DNA from: Mycolicibacterium crocinum
Lineage (GTDB): Bacteria > Actinomycetota > Actinomycetes > Mycobacteriales > Mycobacteriaceae
Assembly: GCF_022370635.2 (NCBI RefSeq)
Contig: NZ_CP092362.2
Location: forward strand, 4,030,001 to 4,094,000
Direction of reading: 5' to 3'
DNA length: 64,000 nucleotides
In this document: positions 52,889 to 63,047 of the stretch, piece after piece
How the letters are laid out: the number at the start of each line of letters is the position of its first letter
Position numbering within the stretch: the stretch's first letter is position 1
Made by a program: the position numbers and the translations under genes
Notes under the pieces: generated by a model
Database searches by the model: none
Told to the model about the DNA's origin: nothing
What the model saw: only the letters and a program-made list of their open reading frames with translations

Positions 52889-54267
52889 CCCTTCAGCCGG
52901 GTGGCCAGGTAGTCGACCACCGAGTCGATGCCGATGCGCTCCTGGGTCATCTGGTCGCGCTCGCGCACGGTGACCGCGTGATCCTCGAGAGAATCGAAAT
53001 CGACGGTCACGCAGTACGGCGTGCCGATCTCGTCCTGGCGGCGGTAGCGTCGCCCGATCGCGCCGGCATCGTCGAACTCGATGTTCCAGTTCTTGCGCAA
53101 CTCCGCGGCCAGGTCCTTGGCCTTCGGGCTGAGGTCGGCGTGCCGGGATAGCGGCAGCACCGCGGCCTTCACGGGCGCCAGCCGCGGGTCCAGCCGCAGC
53201 ACCGTGCGCTTGTCCACCCCGCCCTTGGCGTTGGGCGCCTCGTCCTCGGCGTAGGCGTCGACGAGGAACGCCATGAACGAACGGGTAAGTCCCGCAGCGG
53301 GTTCGATGACATACGGGATGTAGCGGGTGTCGGCGGCCTGATCGTAGAACGACAGGTCGGTGCCGGAATGCTGCGAGTGCGTCTTGAGGTCGAAATCGGT
53401 GCGGTTGGCGATGCCTTCGAGCTCACCCCACGGGTTGCCCTGGAAGCCGAACTTGTACTCGATGTCGGTGGTGCCCGCCGAGTAGTGCGACAGCTTCTCC
53501 TGCGGATGCACGAACAGCCGCAGGTTGTCGCGGTTGATGCCGAGGTCGATGTACCACTGCAGCCGCGTGTCGATCCAGTACTGGTGCCACTCCGGCGCGG
53601 TCGCCGGCTCGACGAAGAACTCCATCTCCATCTGCTCGAACTCGCGGGTGCGGAAGATGAAGTTGCCCGGGGTGATCTCGTTGCGGAAGCTCTTGCCGAT
53701 CTGGCCGATACCGAACGGCGGCTTCTTGCGCGACGTCGTGACCACGTTGGCGAAGTTCACGAAAATGCCCTGCGCGGTCTCGGGCCGCAGGTAGTGCAGG
53801 CCTTCCTCGGACTCGATCGGGCCGAGGTAAGTCTTGAGCATCATGTTGAATTCGCGCGGCTCGGTCCACTGGCCCTTGGTGCCGCAGTCGGGGCAGACGA
53901 TCTCGGTCATCGCGACCGATTCGGGATCGTCGATGCCCTTCTTCTCGGCGTACGCCTCCTGCAGGTGATCCTGGCGATGCCGCTTGTGGCAGTTCAGGCA
54001 CTCGATGAGCGGGTCGTTGAACACCTCGACGTGGCCGGAGGCCACCCACACCTCGCGCGGCAAGATGATCGAGCTGTCCAGGCCGACGACGTCGTCGCGG
54101 CCGGTCACCACCGAGCGCCACCACTGGCGCTTGATGTTCTCCTTGAGCTCGACACCGAGCGGCCCGTAGTCCCAGGCCGACTTGGTCCCGCCGTAGATCT
54201 CGCCGGCTGGATAGACCAAGCCACGACGCTTGGCCAGGTTGACGACGGAATCGATGACGGACGCCAC
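52885..54267 (-). CDS. glyS: Glycyl-tRNA synthetase (single-chain, alpha2 class II)
   Basis: A 460-residue class II synthetase that charges tRNA-Gly. Class II motifs 1-3 are present (GLVYPAGEIYGGTKSAWDYG; IGQIGKSFRNEITPG; a late TRSFMAFLVDAY). A zinc-ribbon set is visible (CLNCHKRHRQDH and CPDCGTKGQ), as in eukaryote-like GlyRS. The C-terminus holds the anticodon-binding domain. The GTG at 54267 has AAGGAG with 9-base spacing. The recalled homologue is Rv2357c. It is divergent from smtB. Confidence 0.94.
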   Translation of the reverse strand: MASVIDSVVNLAKRRGLVYPAGEIYGGTKSAWDYGPLGVELKENIKRQWWRSVVTGRDDVVGLDSSIILPREVWVASGHVEVFNDPLIECLNCHKRHRQDHLQEAYAEKKGIDDPESVAMTEIVCPDCGTKGQWTEPREFNMMLKTYLGPIESEEGLHYLRPETAQGIFVNFANVVTTSRKKPPFGIGQIGKSFRNEITPGNFIFRTREFEQMEMEFFVEPATAPEWHQYWIDTRLQWYIDLGINRDNLRLFVHPQEKLSHYSAGTTDIEYKFGFQGNPWGELEGIANRTDFDLKTHSQHSGTDLSFYDQAADTRYIPYVIEPAAGLTRSFMAFLVDAYAEDEAPNAKGGVDKRTVLRLDPRLAPVKAAVLPLSRHADLSPKAKDLAAELRKNWNIEFDDAGAIGRRYRRQDEIGTPYCVTVDFDSLEDHAVTVRERDQMTQERIGIDSVVDYLATRLKG

Positions 54268-54374
54268 GAGGGTGCCACTCCTTATGTGTGTGCGGACAAC
54301 AGCCATACAGCCTAACGACCCGCCAAACCAAGTTTTGACATGCGTGATCGTGCATGGAAAAGTGGAGCGGCAAG

Positions 54375-54389
54375 TGGAAATCGTTTCCA
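54375..54389. promoter_or_regulatory. Palindromic SmtB-type zinc operator
   Basis: TGGAAA-TCG-TTTCCA lies 20 bp ahead of the smtB start codon and matches the palindromic type of site bound by ArsR/SmtB metal sensors. It would keep the smtB-zur transcript off when zinc is low. Confidence 0.65.
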
Positions 54390-54408
54390 ATAGCGTGGAG
54401 GTGCGGAC

Positions 54409-54714
54409 ATGACCACCGCCACCGACCATGCCGCCCTCCTCGAACGCGCCGGCGAGCTGTTGCGCGCGCTGGCCGCGCCGGTGCGCATCGCGATCGTGCT
54501 GCAACTGCGGGAATCTCAGCGCTGCGTACATGAACTCGTCGACGCCCTCGACGTCCCGCAGCCGCTGGTCAGCCAGCACCTGCGGATCCTGAAGGCCGCC
54601 GGGGTGGTGGCCGGCGAACGGTCCGGGCGCGAGGTGATGTATCGGCTGGTCGACGAACACTTGGCCGAGATCATCGTCGCCGCCATCGACCACGCCGGCG
54701 AGGAACACCCGTGA
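54409..54714 (+). CDS. smtB: ArsR-family zinc sensor SmtB
   Basis: A 101-residue winged-helix repressor. HTH VHELVDALDVPQPLVSQHLRIL (about residues 41-62). At the C-terminal helix the zinc ligands are present in the spacing D-x-H-x10-H-x2-E (DEHLAEIIVAAIDHAGE). In mycobacteria, zinc releases SmtB from the smtB-zur promoter. The ATG at 54409 is in place; the stop overlaps the zur start (GTGA). It is somewhat shorter at the N-terminus than M. tuberculosis Rv2358. Confidence 0.92.
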   Translation: MTTATDHAALLERAGELLRALAAPVRIAIVLQLRESQRCVHELVDALDVPQPLVSQHLRILKAAGVVAGERSGREVMYRLVDEHLAEIIVAAIDHAGEEHP

Positions 54715-55127
54715 CCGGCGCCGACACCCGTCCCCGCGCCGGCGGCGTACGCGCCACCCGCCAGCGGGCGGCGATCATCGCGCTGCTCGACACCGTCGAC
54801 GAGTTCCGCTCGGCTCAGGAGTTGCACGACGAGCTGCGCCGCCGCGGTGAGAACATCGGACTGACCACGGTGTATCGCACGCTGCAGTCGCTGTCGGCGG
54901 CCGACCTGGTCGACATGGTGCGCACCGACACCGGCGAGTCGGTCTACCGCCGCTGCGCCGGTGACGATCACCATCACCATCTGGTGTGCCGCAGTTGCGG
55001 TGCGGCGGTGGAGGTCAGCGGCCGCGAGGTCGAGGCCTGGGCCGCGGAAGTGGCTGAGCAACACGGCTTTTCGAATGTTAGCCACACCATCGAGCTGTTC
55101 GGCACCTGCGGACAGTGCCGCGGCTGA
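54711..55127 (+). CDS. zur: Zinc uptake regulator Zur (FurB)
   Basis: A 138-residue Fur-family repressor. The N-terminal winged helix contains TTVYRTLQSLSAADLVDM. The metal sites are the HHHHLVCRSCG cluster (regulatory and structural zinc) and the C-terminal CGQC that completes the structural zinc. It represses zinc-uptake genes when zinc is plentiful and is co-transcribed with smtB. The recalled homologue is Rv2359 (FurB). Confidence 0.94.
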   Translation: MTGADTRPRAGGVRATRQRAAIIALLDTVDEFRSAQELHDELRRRGENIGLTTVYRTLQSLSAADLVDMVRTDTGESVYRRCAGDDHHHHLVCRSCGAAVEVSGREVEAWAAEVAEQHGFSNVSHTIELFGTCGQCRG

Positions 55128-55128
55128 G

Positions 55129-55512
55129 CTAGTCGACGAGCGCGCGGCGGGCATCGGCCCCGCCGGCCAGCACCATCAACACCAGCGTCTGCAGCGCCCC
55201 GTCGGCAAGACCGTCACCGGGAAAGTTGTAGCGCAGCATCACGTCGCCCTTCTTGCCGGACTCGACCAACGTCACGGTCCCCAGCATCGTCGACTGTGCA
55301 AGGGCCGCAACACGTTTACGCAAACCGGCGTTCAGCGGCAGATCCCAGGCCAGCACCTGCGTCACCGACACCATCTCAATGTCCTCGGCGATCGTGACCA
55401 CGCGCAGCGAGGCGAACGTCCCTTCGTAGCGCACCGTCAGCGCTCCGTCGGCCTCGACCTCGACCGGCAGGACCGCGCTCAACGCCTCGCCCAGCCGTGC
55501 GTCCAGCGTCAT
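55129..55512 (-). CDS. Conserved mycobacterial hypothetical protein (Rv2360c-like)
   Basis: A 127-residue protein with an alpha/beta fold (TVRYEGTFASLRVVTIAEDIEMV, then KGDVMLRYNFPG) of the YbjN/T3SS-chaperone-like shape. The ATG at 55512 is 1 bp after the uppS stop, so it is translated from the uppS transcript. It ends 1 bp before the convergent zur stop. The function is unknown. Confidence 0.78.
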   Translation of the reverse strand: MTLDARLGEALSAVLPVEVEADGALTVRYEGTFASLRVVTIAEDIEMVSVTQVLAWDLPLNAGLRKRVAALAQSTMLGTVTLVESGKKGDVMLRYNFPGDGLADGALQTLVLMVLAGGADARRALVD

Positions 55513-55513
55513 A

Positions 55514-56437
55514 TCAGGCCCGGCCGAAGCGCCGGTTGCGTTCGGCGTACTCCTCGCATGCCGCCCACAGATCGCGCCGGTCGTAATCGGGCCACAGCTT
55601 GTCCTGGAAGACGTACTCGGCATACGCGGCCTGCCACAGCATGAAGTTGCTCGCCCGCTGCTCCCCCGACGTCCGGATGAACAGGTCGACGTCGGGAATG
55701 TCGGGCCTATGCAGGTGCTCGGCGATCGTGGCCTCGTTCACCCGTTCCGGGTCGACCCGCCCGGCCACCGCATCGCGCGCGATTTGCTTTGCCGCTTCGG
55801 CGATTTCGGCCCGGCCGCCGTAGTTCACGCAGTAGTTGACGGTAATGACGTCGTTGCCGACGGTCATGTTCTCGGCGATGTCGAATTCCTTGATCACGCT
55901 GCGCCACATCCGCGCCCGCGACCCCACCCAGCGCATATTGACGCCCATGGCGTCCAGGTTTTCGCGGCGCCGGCGCACCACCTCGCGGTTGAAGCCCATC
56001 AGGAACCGCACCTCTTCGGTACTGCGCCGCCAGTTCTCGGTGGAGAACGCATACACCGACAGGTGCTGGATACCGATCTCGATGGCTCCACAGGTGATGT
56101 CGATCAGCACCGCCTCACCCATCTTGTGGCCCTCGGTGCGGCTCAACCCGCGCTGCGTGGCCCAGCGCCCGTTGCCGTCCATCACGACGGCCACGTGCTT
56201 GGGCATCTGGGCGGCCGGGATCGCCGGCGGCACGGCCTTGGAGGTGTGCTGGGGCGGCCGGCGCGGCCCGCCGTCCGGCGCGGGCGGCAGCTCGGGAAAC
56301 ACGACCGGCCACACGGAGGTGTCCGGGAACATCGGGTAATCGTCGGGCGCCGGGGGCAGCTGCGGAAAGGTCTCTTTCCGCCTGCGCTCAGCCCCCCGCC
56401 ACGAGCTGGTCACCCGGTTCATCGCCATATGGCTCAT
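55514..56437 (-). CDS. uppS: Decaprenyl diphosphate synthase (Z-type prenyltransferase)
   Basis: A 307-residue cis-prenyltransferase that makes decaprenyl diphosphate, the carrier for arabinogalactan and peptidoglycan precursors. Family motifs: VAVVMDGNGRWATQRG (catalytic Asp), FSTENWRRS, and the late RTSGEQRASNFMLWQAAYAEY. An extra N-terminal Pro-rich stretch (FPQLPPAPDDYP) is characteristic of mycobacterial members. Its start is uncertain: ATG 56437, 56428 or 56422 are all in frame. It overlaps the end of recO by about 50 bases. The recalled homologue is Rv2361c. Confidence 0.93.
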   Translation of the reverse strand: MSHMAMNRVTSSWRGAERRRKETFPQLPPAPDDYPMFPDTSVWPVVFPELPPAPDGGPRRPPQHTSKAVPPAIPAAQMPKHVAVVMDGNGRWATQRGLSRTEGHKMGEAVLIDITCGAIEIGIQHLSVYAFSTENWRRSTEEVRFLMGFNREVVRRRRENLDAMGVNMRWVGSRARMWRSVIKEFDIAENMTVGNDVITVNYCVNYGGRAEIAEAAKQIARDAVAGRVDPERVNEATIAEHLHRPDIPDVDLFIRTSGEQRASNFMLWQAAYAEYVFQDKLWPDYDRRDLWAACEEYAERNRRFGRA

Positions 56438-57209
56438 CCTGCCTGAACATCTCCATCCCGTGGTCAGCGGCCCGCCGGTAGACCCGCTCCACCAGCGGCA
56501 AGGTGCGCAGCTGGCGTTCCAGATGCCACTGCAGATGCGCAGCCACCAAGCCGCTGGCGTGGCTGCGGTGCGACGGCGTCGAGGCCTCCGCGAGCTCCCA
56601 GTCGCCGTCGTGCAGCGCCGCCATCAGATCCAGTACGGCCTGCGGCGGCGTCGTCGAGCCGGACGGACGGCAATGCATACAGACGCTGCCACCAGCGGCG
56701 ATGTGGAATGCGCGGTGCGGGCCCGGCGCCGCGCAGCGGGCACATTCGGTCAGCGACGGCGCCCAGCCGGCGATCCCCATGGCCCGCAGCAGGTAGGCGT
56801 CCAGGACCAGTTCGCGGCTGCGCGTGCCGTCGGCCACCGCACGCAACGCCCCGACCGTGAGCCGGTGCAGTGCCGGCGCCGGGGCGCGTTCCTCGCCGGC
56901 CAGCCGTTCGGCGGTCTCCAGGACCGCGCAGGCGCTGGTGTAGCGGCCGTAGTCGCTGACGATGTCGGTGGCGAAGGCGTCGATCGACACCACCTGGGTG
57001 ACGATGTCCAGGTTGCGACCGGGGTGCAGCTGGACGTCGATGTGGGCGAACGGCTCCAGCCGGGAACCGAATTTGCTGCGGGTACGGCGCACACCCTTGG
57101 CGACCGCGCGGACCAGACCGTGGTCGCGGGTCAGCAAGGTGACAATGCGGTCGGCTTCACCGAGCTTGTGCTGGCGCAGCACGACCGCCCGATCCCGATA
57201 CAGCCGCAT
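56388..57209 (-). CDS. recO: DNA repair protein RecO
   Basis: A 273-residue recombination mediator that loads RecA with RecR. An N-terminal OB-fold (MRLYRDRAVVLRQHKLGEADRIV), a helical domain, and a zinc-finger pair CARCAAPG and CMHC (residues about 172 and 193). The ATG at 57209 gives the typical start. The amiA2 gene is divergent 64 bp away. The recalled homologue is Rv2362c. Confidence 0.92.
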   Translation of the reverse strand: MRLYRDRAVVLRQHKLGEADRIVTLLTRDHGLVRAVAKGVRRTRSKFGSRLEPFAHIDVQLHPGRNLDIVTQVVSIDAFATDIVSDYGRYTSACAVLETAERLAGEERAPAPALHRLTVGALRAVADGTRSRELVLDAYLLRAMGIAGWAPSLTECARCAAPGPHRAFHIAAGGSVCMHCRPSGSTTPPQAVLDLMAALHDGDWELAEASTPSHRSHASGLVAAHLQWHLERQLRTLPLVERVYRRAADHGMEMFRQDEPYGDEPGDQLVAGG

Positions 57210-57273
57210 CTGATGAGTTTCCCACCGCATTGCGACATAAGCGCGGACGCGCGCCGTTAGTCTCGACGTCGCC

Positions 57274-58728
57274 ATGACAGCTCACGGGAGTTTGGGCAGG
57301 CCACCGCGGTTTCCGACCATCGGTGAGCTGCTCTATCAGTTGGCCAGCGGCACGGTCACCTCCGCCGAACTGGTCCGCCGGTCATTGCGCGCGATCACCG
57401 CGAGCCAGTCCACCCTCAACGCCTTCCGGCTGGTGCTCACCGAGTCCGCGCTCGCCGAGGCCGCCGACGCCGATCGCCGGCGCGCCGCCGGCGAGCAAGC
57501 GCCGCTGCTGGGCATCCCCATCGCGGTCAAGGACGACGCCGACATCGCCGGAGTGCCGACCTCCTTCGGAACCGCCGGACGCATCCGCCCCGCCACCGAG
57601 GACGCCGAGATGGTGCGTCGGCTGCGGGAGGCGGGCGCGGTCATCGTCGGCAAGACGAACTGCTGCGAACTCGGTCAGTGGCCGTTCACCAGCGGACCGG
57701 CCTTCGGGCACACCCGTAATCCGTGGTCGCGCAAGCACACTCCGGGCGGCTCGTCGGGCGGCAGCGCCGCCGCGGTCGCCGCAGGCCTGGTCCCCGCGGC
57801 CATCGGTTCCGACGGGGCGGGCAGCGTCCGGGTGCCCGCCGCCTGGACCCATCTGGTCGGCATCAAGCCGCAGCGTGGCCGAATCTCCACCTGGCCGGTG
57901 CGCGACCCGTTCAACGGCATCACCGTCAACGGCGTGCTGGCACGCACGGTGGCCGACGCGGCGCTGCTCCTCGACGCCGTGTCGGGCAACCACGAGGACG
58001 ACCTGTTCAAGCCGCCTCCGGTGCGGATGTCGGATTCCGTCGGCGCCGCCCCCGGCCCGCTGAGGATCGCGCTGTCCACCCGGTTTCCGTTCACCTTCTT
58101 CGGCGCCAAGCTGCATCCGGAGATCCGGGTCGCGCTGAGCGGGGTCGCCGAACAGCTCGGCATGCTCGGCCACACCGTGATGGCGGGCAACCCCAACTAC
58201 GGTCTGCGGCTGCCGCTGACGTTCCTGCGCCGCTCCACCGCCGGGCTGTTGGACTGGGCCGAGCGGCTCGGCGAGGACGTCACCTTCGATCCGCGGACCG
58301 AGTCCAACATGCGGATGGGCCGGCTGTTGTCGGGGTCGATGCTGCGCCGCGCCCGGGCCAGCGAACCCAGGCTGCACCGCCGCGTCGGGGAGATCTTCCG
58401 CTCCGTCGACGTCGTGCTGGCGCCGACGACTGCGCAGCCGCCGCCTCCGGCGCGCAAGTTCGACAGCCTCGGGCCGATGGGCACCGACCGCGCGATGATC
58501 GCCGCCTGCCCGGTCACATTCCCGTGGAATCTGTTGGGCTGGCCGTCGATCAGCGTCCCGGCCGGCTTCACCTCCGACGGCCTGCCGATCGGGGTACAGC
58601 TGATGGGCCCGGCCAACAGCGAGCCGCTGCTGATCTCACTGGCCGCCGAGCTGGAGGCCATCAACGGCTGGGCCAACAAGCAACCCGAGATCTGGTGGAA
58701 CACCCCGGTGCCGACCGATCACGAATAA
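57274..58728 (+). CDS. amiA2: Amidase signature family protein AmiA2
   Basis: A 484-residue Ser-cisSer-Lys amidase. Catalytic Lys in IAVKDDADIAG (near residue 85), cis-Ser in GGSSGGSAAAVAAG (near residue 160) and nucleophilic Ser in GSDGAGSVRVPAA (near residue 185). It hydrolyses amides; the substrate in mycobacteria is unknown. Position next to recO matches M. tuberculosis AmiA2 (Rv2363). Confidence 0.9.
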   Translation: MTAHGSLGRPPRFPTIGELLYQLASGTVTSAELVRRSLRAITASQSTLNAFRLVLTESALAEAADADRRRAAGEQAPLLGIPIAVKDDADIAGVPTSFGTAGRIRPATEDAEMVRRLREAGAVIVGKTNCCELGQWPFTSGPAFGHTRNPWSRKHTPGGSSGGSAAAVAAGLVPAAIGSDGAGSVRVPAAWTHLVGIKPQRGRISTWPVRDPFNGITVNGVLARTVADAALLLDAVSGNHEDDLFKPPPVRMSDSVGAAPGPLRIALSTRFPFTFFGAKLHPEIRVALSGVAEQLGMLGHTVMAGNPNYGLRLPLTFLRRSTAGLLDWAERLGEDVTFDPRTESNMRMGRLLSGSMLRRARASEPRLHRRVGEIFRSVDVVLAPTTAQPPPPARKFDSLGPMGTDRAMIAACPVTFPWNLLGWPSISVPAGFTSDGLPIGVQLMGPANSEPLLISLAAELEAINGWANKQPEIWWNTPVPTDHE

Positions 58729-58780
58729 ATAGCCATTACGGGTAATTGTCGGCACACGGGTGTGTTGGTAGGACTTCTTC

Positions 58781-59173
58781 ATGCCCGATACCAAGCACGA
58801 CAGTGAGAGGCTCGTTCGCGGCTTTCTCGGGTCCTGGCAGGACCGCGACCTCGACGTCATCTGTGAGGCATTCGCCGACGACGCGGTCTACCACAATGTG
58901 CCCGTCGCACCGATCACCGGAATCTCCGGTATTCGCACGATCTTTCGCGCGTTCCTGGACGCGTTCGCCGAGGCCAAGCTCGACATCGTCACGCTCGCCG
59001 CCGAACCCGGCCTGGTGCTCGTCGAGCGCATCGACTATTTCACGATGAACGACGGCCGCAAGGTCGTGCTGCCGGTCAACGGCGTGTTCGAAGTACGCGG
59101 CGGCAAGATCGTCCGGTTCAGCGACTATTTCGATCTCGCCGACTTCGAACGGCAGAGCGGGTTCAAACTCTAA
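58781..59173 (+). CDS. Limonene-1,2-epoxide hydrolase-like protein
   Basis: A 130-residue cone-shaped LEH/SnoaL-fold protein. The epoxide-hydrolase active-site set is present: Tyr and Asn of YHNVP (near residue 35), an Arg-x-Asp in VERIDYF, and an Asp in FSDYFDLADF. It would open an epoxide with water; a lipid or steroid substrate is possible. It lies 52 bp after amiA2. Confidence 0.83.
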   Translation: MPDTKHDSERLVRGFLGSWQDRDLDVICEAFADDAVYHNVPVAPITGISGIRTIFRAFLDAFAEAKLDIVTLAAEPGLVLVERIDYFTMNDGRKVVLPVNGVFEVRGGKIVRFSDYFDLADFERQSGFKL

Positions 59174-59176
59174 CGT

Positions 59177-60106
59177 CTAAAACCCAAGCCGACCAAGCTG
59201 TTTGGGGTCACGCTGCCAATTCTTGGCGATCTTGACCCGCAGGTCCAAGTACACCTTGGTCCCGAGCAGCTTCTCGATCTGCGTACGGGCTACCGTCCCA
59301 ACCTCTTTGAGCCGAGCGCCACCCTTACCGATGACGATGCCCTTCTGGCTGTCCCGCTCGACATACAGCACGGCGTGCACATCGATTAAAGGATCATCGG
59401 AGGGCCGCCCCGACCGTTCAGCGATCTCCTCGATCACCACCGCCAGCGAGTGCGGCAGCTCGTCGCGCACACCTTCCAACGCGGCCTCGCGGATGAGCTC
59501 GGCCATCAGCACTTCTTCGGGTTCGTCGGTGAGCTCGCCGTCGGGATAAAAAGCCGGGCCGGGCGGCAATTGACCGGCCAGGACGTCGATCAGGACGTCG
59601 ACCTGGTCGCCTCGGGTCGCCGAGACCGGGACGATCTCGGCCGCGGTGTCGCCGACCAGTTCGTGCACGGCGATCAGCTGCGCGGCCACCCGGTCCTTGG
59701 CCACCTTGTCGATCTTGGTGACGATGACGACGAGCGTGGTGCGCGGCGCCACCTCGCGGATCTGTTCGTAGATCCAGCGGTCGCCGGGCCCGATGTTCTC
59801 GTCGGCGGGAATGCACAGCCCGATGACGTCAACTTCGGAGTAGGTGTCGCGGACCAGGTCGTTGAGCCGCTTACCCAGCAGGGTGCGCGGGCGATGCAGG
59901 CCCGGGGTGTCGACCAACACGATCTGAAACTCCGGGCGGTGCACGATGCCGCGGATCGTGTGCCGGGTGGTCTGCGGACGGTTGGAGGTGATCGCCACCT
60001 TGGTGCCGACCAGAGCGTTGGTCAGCGTCGACTTGCCGGTGTTGGGCCTGCCGACCAGACAGACGAAGCCAGAACGGAATTCGCTCATCGCAGCCGCGTC
60101 ACTCAT
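59177..60106 (-). CDS. era: GTPase Era
   Basis: A 309-residue ribosome-assembly GTPase. G1 GRPNTGKST, G2 region TTRHTIRG, G3 DTPGL, G4 TKID, then the C-terminal KH domain with VIGKGGARLKEVG that binds 16S rRNA. The ATG at 60106 overlaps the end of the CBS-domain gene by 8 bases. It ends 4 bp from the convergent epoxide-hydrolase-like gene. The recalled homologue is Rv2364c. Confidence 0.95.
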   Translation of the reverse strand: MSDAAAMSEFRSGFVCLVGRPNTGKSTLTNALVGTKVAITSNRPQTTRHTIRGIVHRPEFQIVLVDTPGLHRPRTLLGKRLNDLVRDTYSEVDVIGLCIPADENIGPGDRWIYEQIREVAPRTTLVVIVTKIDKVAKDRVAAQLIAVHELVGDTAAEIVPVSATRGDQVDVLIDVLAGQLPPGPAFYPDGELTDEPEEVLMAELIREAALEGVRDELPHSLAVVIEEIAERSGRPSDDPLIDVHAVLYVERDSQKGIVIGKGGARLKEVGTVARTQIEKLLGTKVYLDLRVKIAKNWQRDPKQLGRLGF

Positions 60107-61391
60107 CCTCGTCGCTTCCTTCCGGCTCGATCCGGCTGACCAGCACGGTGCCGATGCGCAGCCGTCCCCGGTGATCCCGGCCGCCCTCAGCCTGCAGCCG
60201 CAGCCCGTGCGAGACCACCTCGGCCCCCGGCAGCGGCACCCGGCCGAGTTCGAGGGCCAGCAGACCGCCGACGGTGTCGACGTCGAGGTCCTCTTCGAAC
60301 TCGACATCATAGAGCTCGCCGACGTCCTGGATCGGCAATCGCGCCGACACCCGGAACTTGTTGTCGCCCAATTCTTCAACCGGCGCCACCTCGCGGGTGT
60401 CGTACTCGTCGGCTATCTCACCGACGATCTCCTCCAGGACGTCTTCGATGGTGACCAGGCCGGCGATCGCGCCGTACTCGTCGACCAGCAGGGCCATGTG
60501 ATTGCGGTCGCGCTGCATTTCGCGCAGCAGCTCGTCGAGTGGTTTGGAGTCCGGGACGAACACCGCCGGGCGCATGATGTCGGCGACCTTGGTGCCGCGA
60601 CCGCTGTCCGACGAATAATAGGTGCGCTGCACAAGGTCTTTGAGATAGACGACGCCGACGACGTCGTCGACGTTCTCGCCGATCACCGGGATGCGCGAGT
60701 AGCCACTGCGCACCGCCAACGATGTCGCCTGGCTGGCGGACTTGTCGTTCTCGATCCACACCATCTCGGTGCGCGGCACCATGACCTCACGCGCCGCGGT
60801 GTCGCCGAGTTCGAACACCGACTGGATCATCCGGCGTTCGTCGTCGGCCACCACACCGCGCTGCTGCGCCAGGTCGACCACCTCACGCAGCTCGATCTCG
60901 GACGCGAAGGGTCCATTGCGGAAACCGCGTCCCGGGGTGAGCGCATTACCGAGCACGATCAGCAGCCGGCTGATCGGAGTGAGCAACACCGAAATGGCTT
61001 GCAGCGGAACTGCCGACGTCAACGCGATGGTGTAGGCGTTCTGCCTGCCGATGGTGCGTGGTCCGACGCCCATCGCGACGAAGCTGGCGACAGTCATGAT
61101 CGCCGCCGCCACCACCAGCCCCCACTTCAGCCCGAGGTCATCCCACAGAAAGGCGACGAGCAGCACGGTCGCGGCGGCCTCGCACGCAATACGCAGCAGC
61201 ACAACGAGATTGATGTAGCGCGGCCGTTCGGCCATGATCCTGGCCAGGCGCAGCGCTCCGGGGCGCTCGTCGCGCACCAGCTCCTCGACCCGCGCGATCG
61301 ACACGGTGCTGATCGCGGCGTCGATCGCGGCGAACAGCCCGCCCAGCGCAATCAGCGCGATCGCGCCGAGCAGCGCGCTCCATCCGGTCAC
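60099..61391 (-). CDS. CorC/HlyC-type CNNM-CBS domain membrane protein
   Basis: A 430-residue protein with an N-terminal DUF21/CNNM transmembrane domain (three or four helices, to about residue 190), a CBS pair (VMVPRTEMVWIENDKS to AIAGLVTIEDVLEEIVGEI) and a C-terminal CorC_HlyC domain (FRVSARLPIQDVGE). Members are linked to Mg2+ export or resistance. The GTG at 61391 overlaps the ybeY stop by 4 bases. The recalled homologue is Rv2366c. Confidence 0.88.
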   Translation of the reverse strand: MTGWSALLGAIALIALGGLFAAIDAAISTVSIARVEELVRDERPGALRLARIMAERPRYINLVVLLRIACEAAATVLLVAFLWDDLGLKWGLVVAAAIMTVASFVAMGVGPRTIGRQNAYTIALTSAVPLQAISVLLTPISRLLIVLGNALTPGRGFRNGPFASEIELREVVDLAQQRGVVADDERRMIQSVFELGDTAAREVMVPRTEMVWIENDKSASQATSLAVRSGYSRIPVIGENVDDVVGVVYLKDLVQRTYYSSDSGRGTKVADIMRPAVFVPDSKPLDELLREMQRDRNHMALLVDEYGAIAGLVTIEDVLEEIVGEIADEYDTREVAPVEELGDNKFRVSARLPIQDVGELYDVEFEEDLDVDTVGGLLALELGRVPLPGAEVVSHGLRLQAEGGRDHRGRLRIGTVLVSRIEPEGSDEDE

Positions 61392-61924
61392 GGTTGGTCG
61401 AAATACCGCGACTTGTCGAGCAGCCGCCGGTCCTTCTCGTTCTGCCGATCCTGGTGATAGGCCTCGACCTGCTCGGCCACCCACTCTTCGAGGAGCTTGC
61501 GCTGCAGGTCGAACATTTCCTTTTCCTCGTCCGGCTCGGCGTGGTCGTAACCGAGCAGGTGCAGCACCCCGTGCACCGTCAGCAGCGCCAGCTCCTGACC
61601 GAGGCTGTGCCCGGCTGAGGCGGCCTGGTCGGCGGCGAACTGCGGGCACAACACGATGTCGCCGAGCATGGACGGCCCCGGTTCGGGCGCGTCCGGGCGG
61701 CCGCCGGGCTCGAGCTCGTCCATCGGAAAGCTCATCACGTCGGTGGGGCCGGGCAGATCCATCCACCGCATGTGCAGGTCGGCCATCGCGTTGGTGTCCA
61801 GCAGCACCATCGAGAGTTCGGCGGCCGGGTTGACGTCCATGCGGCGAATCACGAAGCGCGCGACGCTGATCAGTTCCTCTTCGGAAACGTCGAGGCCGGA
61901 TTCGTTGGATACCTCGATAGTCAT
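61388..61924 (-). CDS. ybeY: Endoribonuclease YbeY
   Basis: A 178-residue zinc-dependent RNase used in 16S rRNA 3' maturation. The metal motif HGVLHLLGYDH (H-x3-H-x5-H) lies near residue 115. It has a PTDVMSFPMDE segment typical of the family. The start overlaps nothing but follows phoH by 13 bp; the stop overlaps the CBS gene (GTGA). The recalled homologue is Rv2367c. Confidence 0.94.
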   Translation of the reverse strand: MTIEVSNESGLDVSEEELISVARFVIRRMDVNPAAELSMVLLDTNAMADLHMRWMDLPGPTDVMSFPMDELEPGGRPDAPEPGPSMLGDIVLCPQFAADQAASAGHSLGQELALLTVHGVLHLLGYDHAEPDEEKEMFDLQRKLLEEWVAEQVEAYHQDRQNEKDRRLLDKSRYFDQP

Positions 61925-61937
61925 GTCTGGGGCGTCC

Positions 61938-62966
<1,029 letters not shown>

Positions 62967-63047
62967 GTGGTCTTCGAAGCCTGCTTCCTGGGTTCCGGTT
63001 ACAACTGAAGCCCCAGTTTACCGCCCGAACGGCACGCCTCCCACCGG

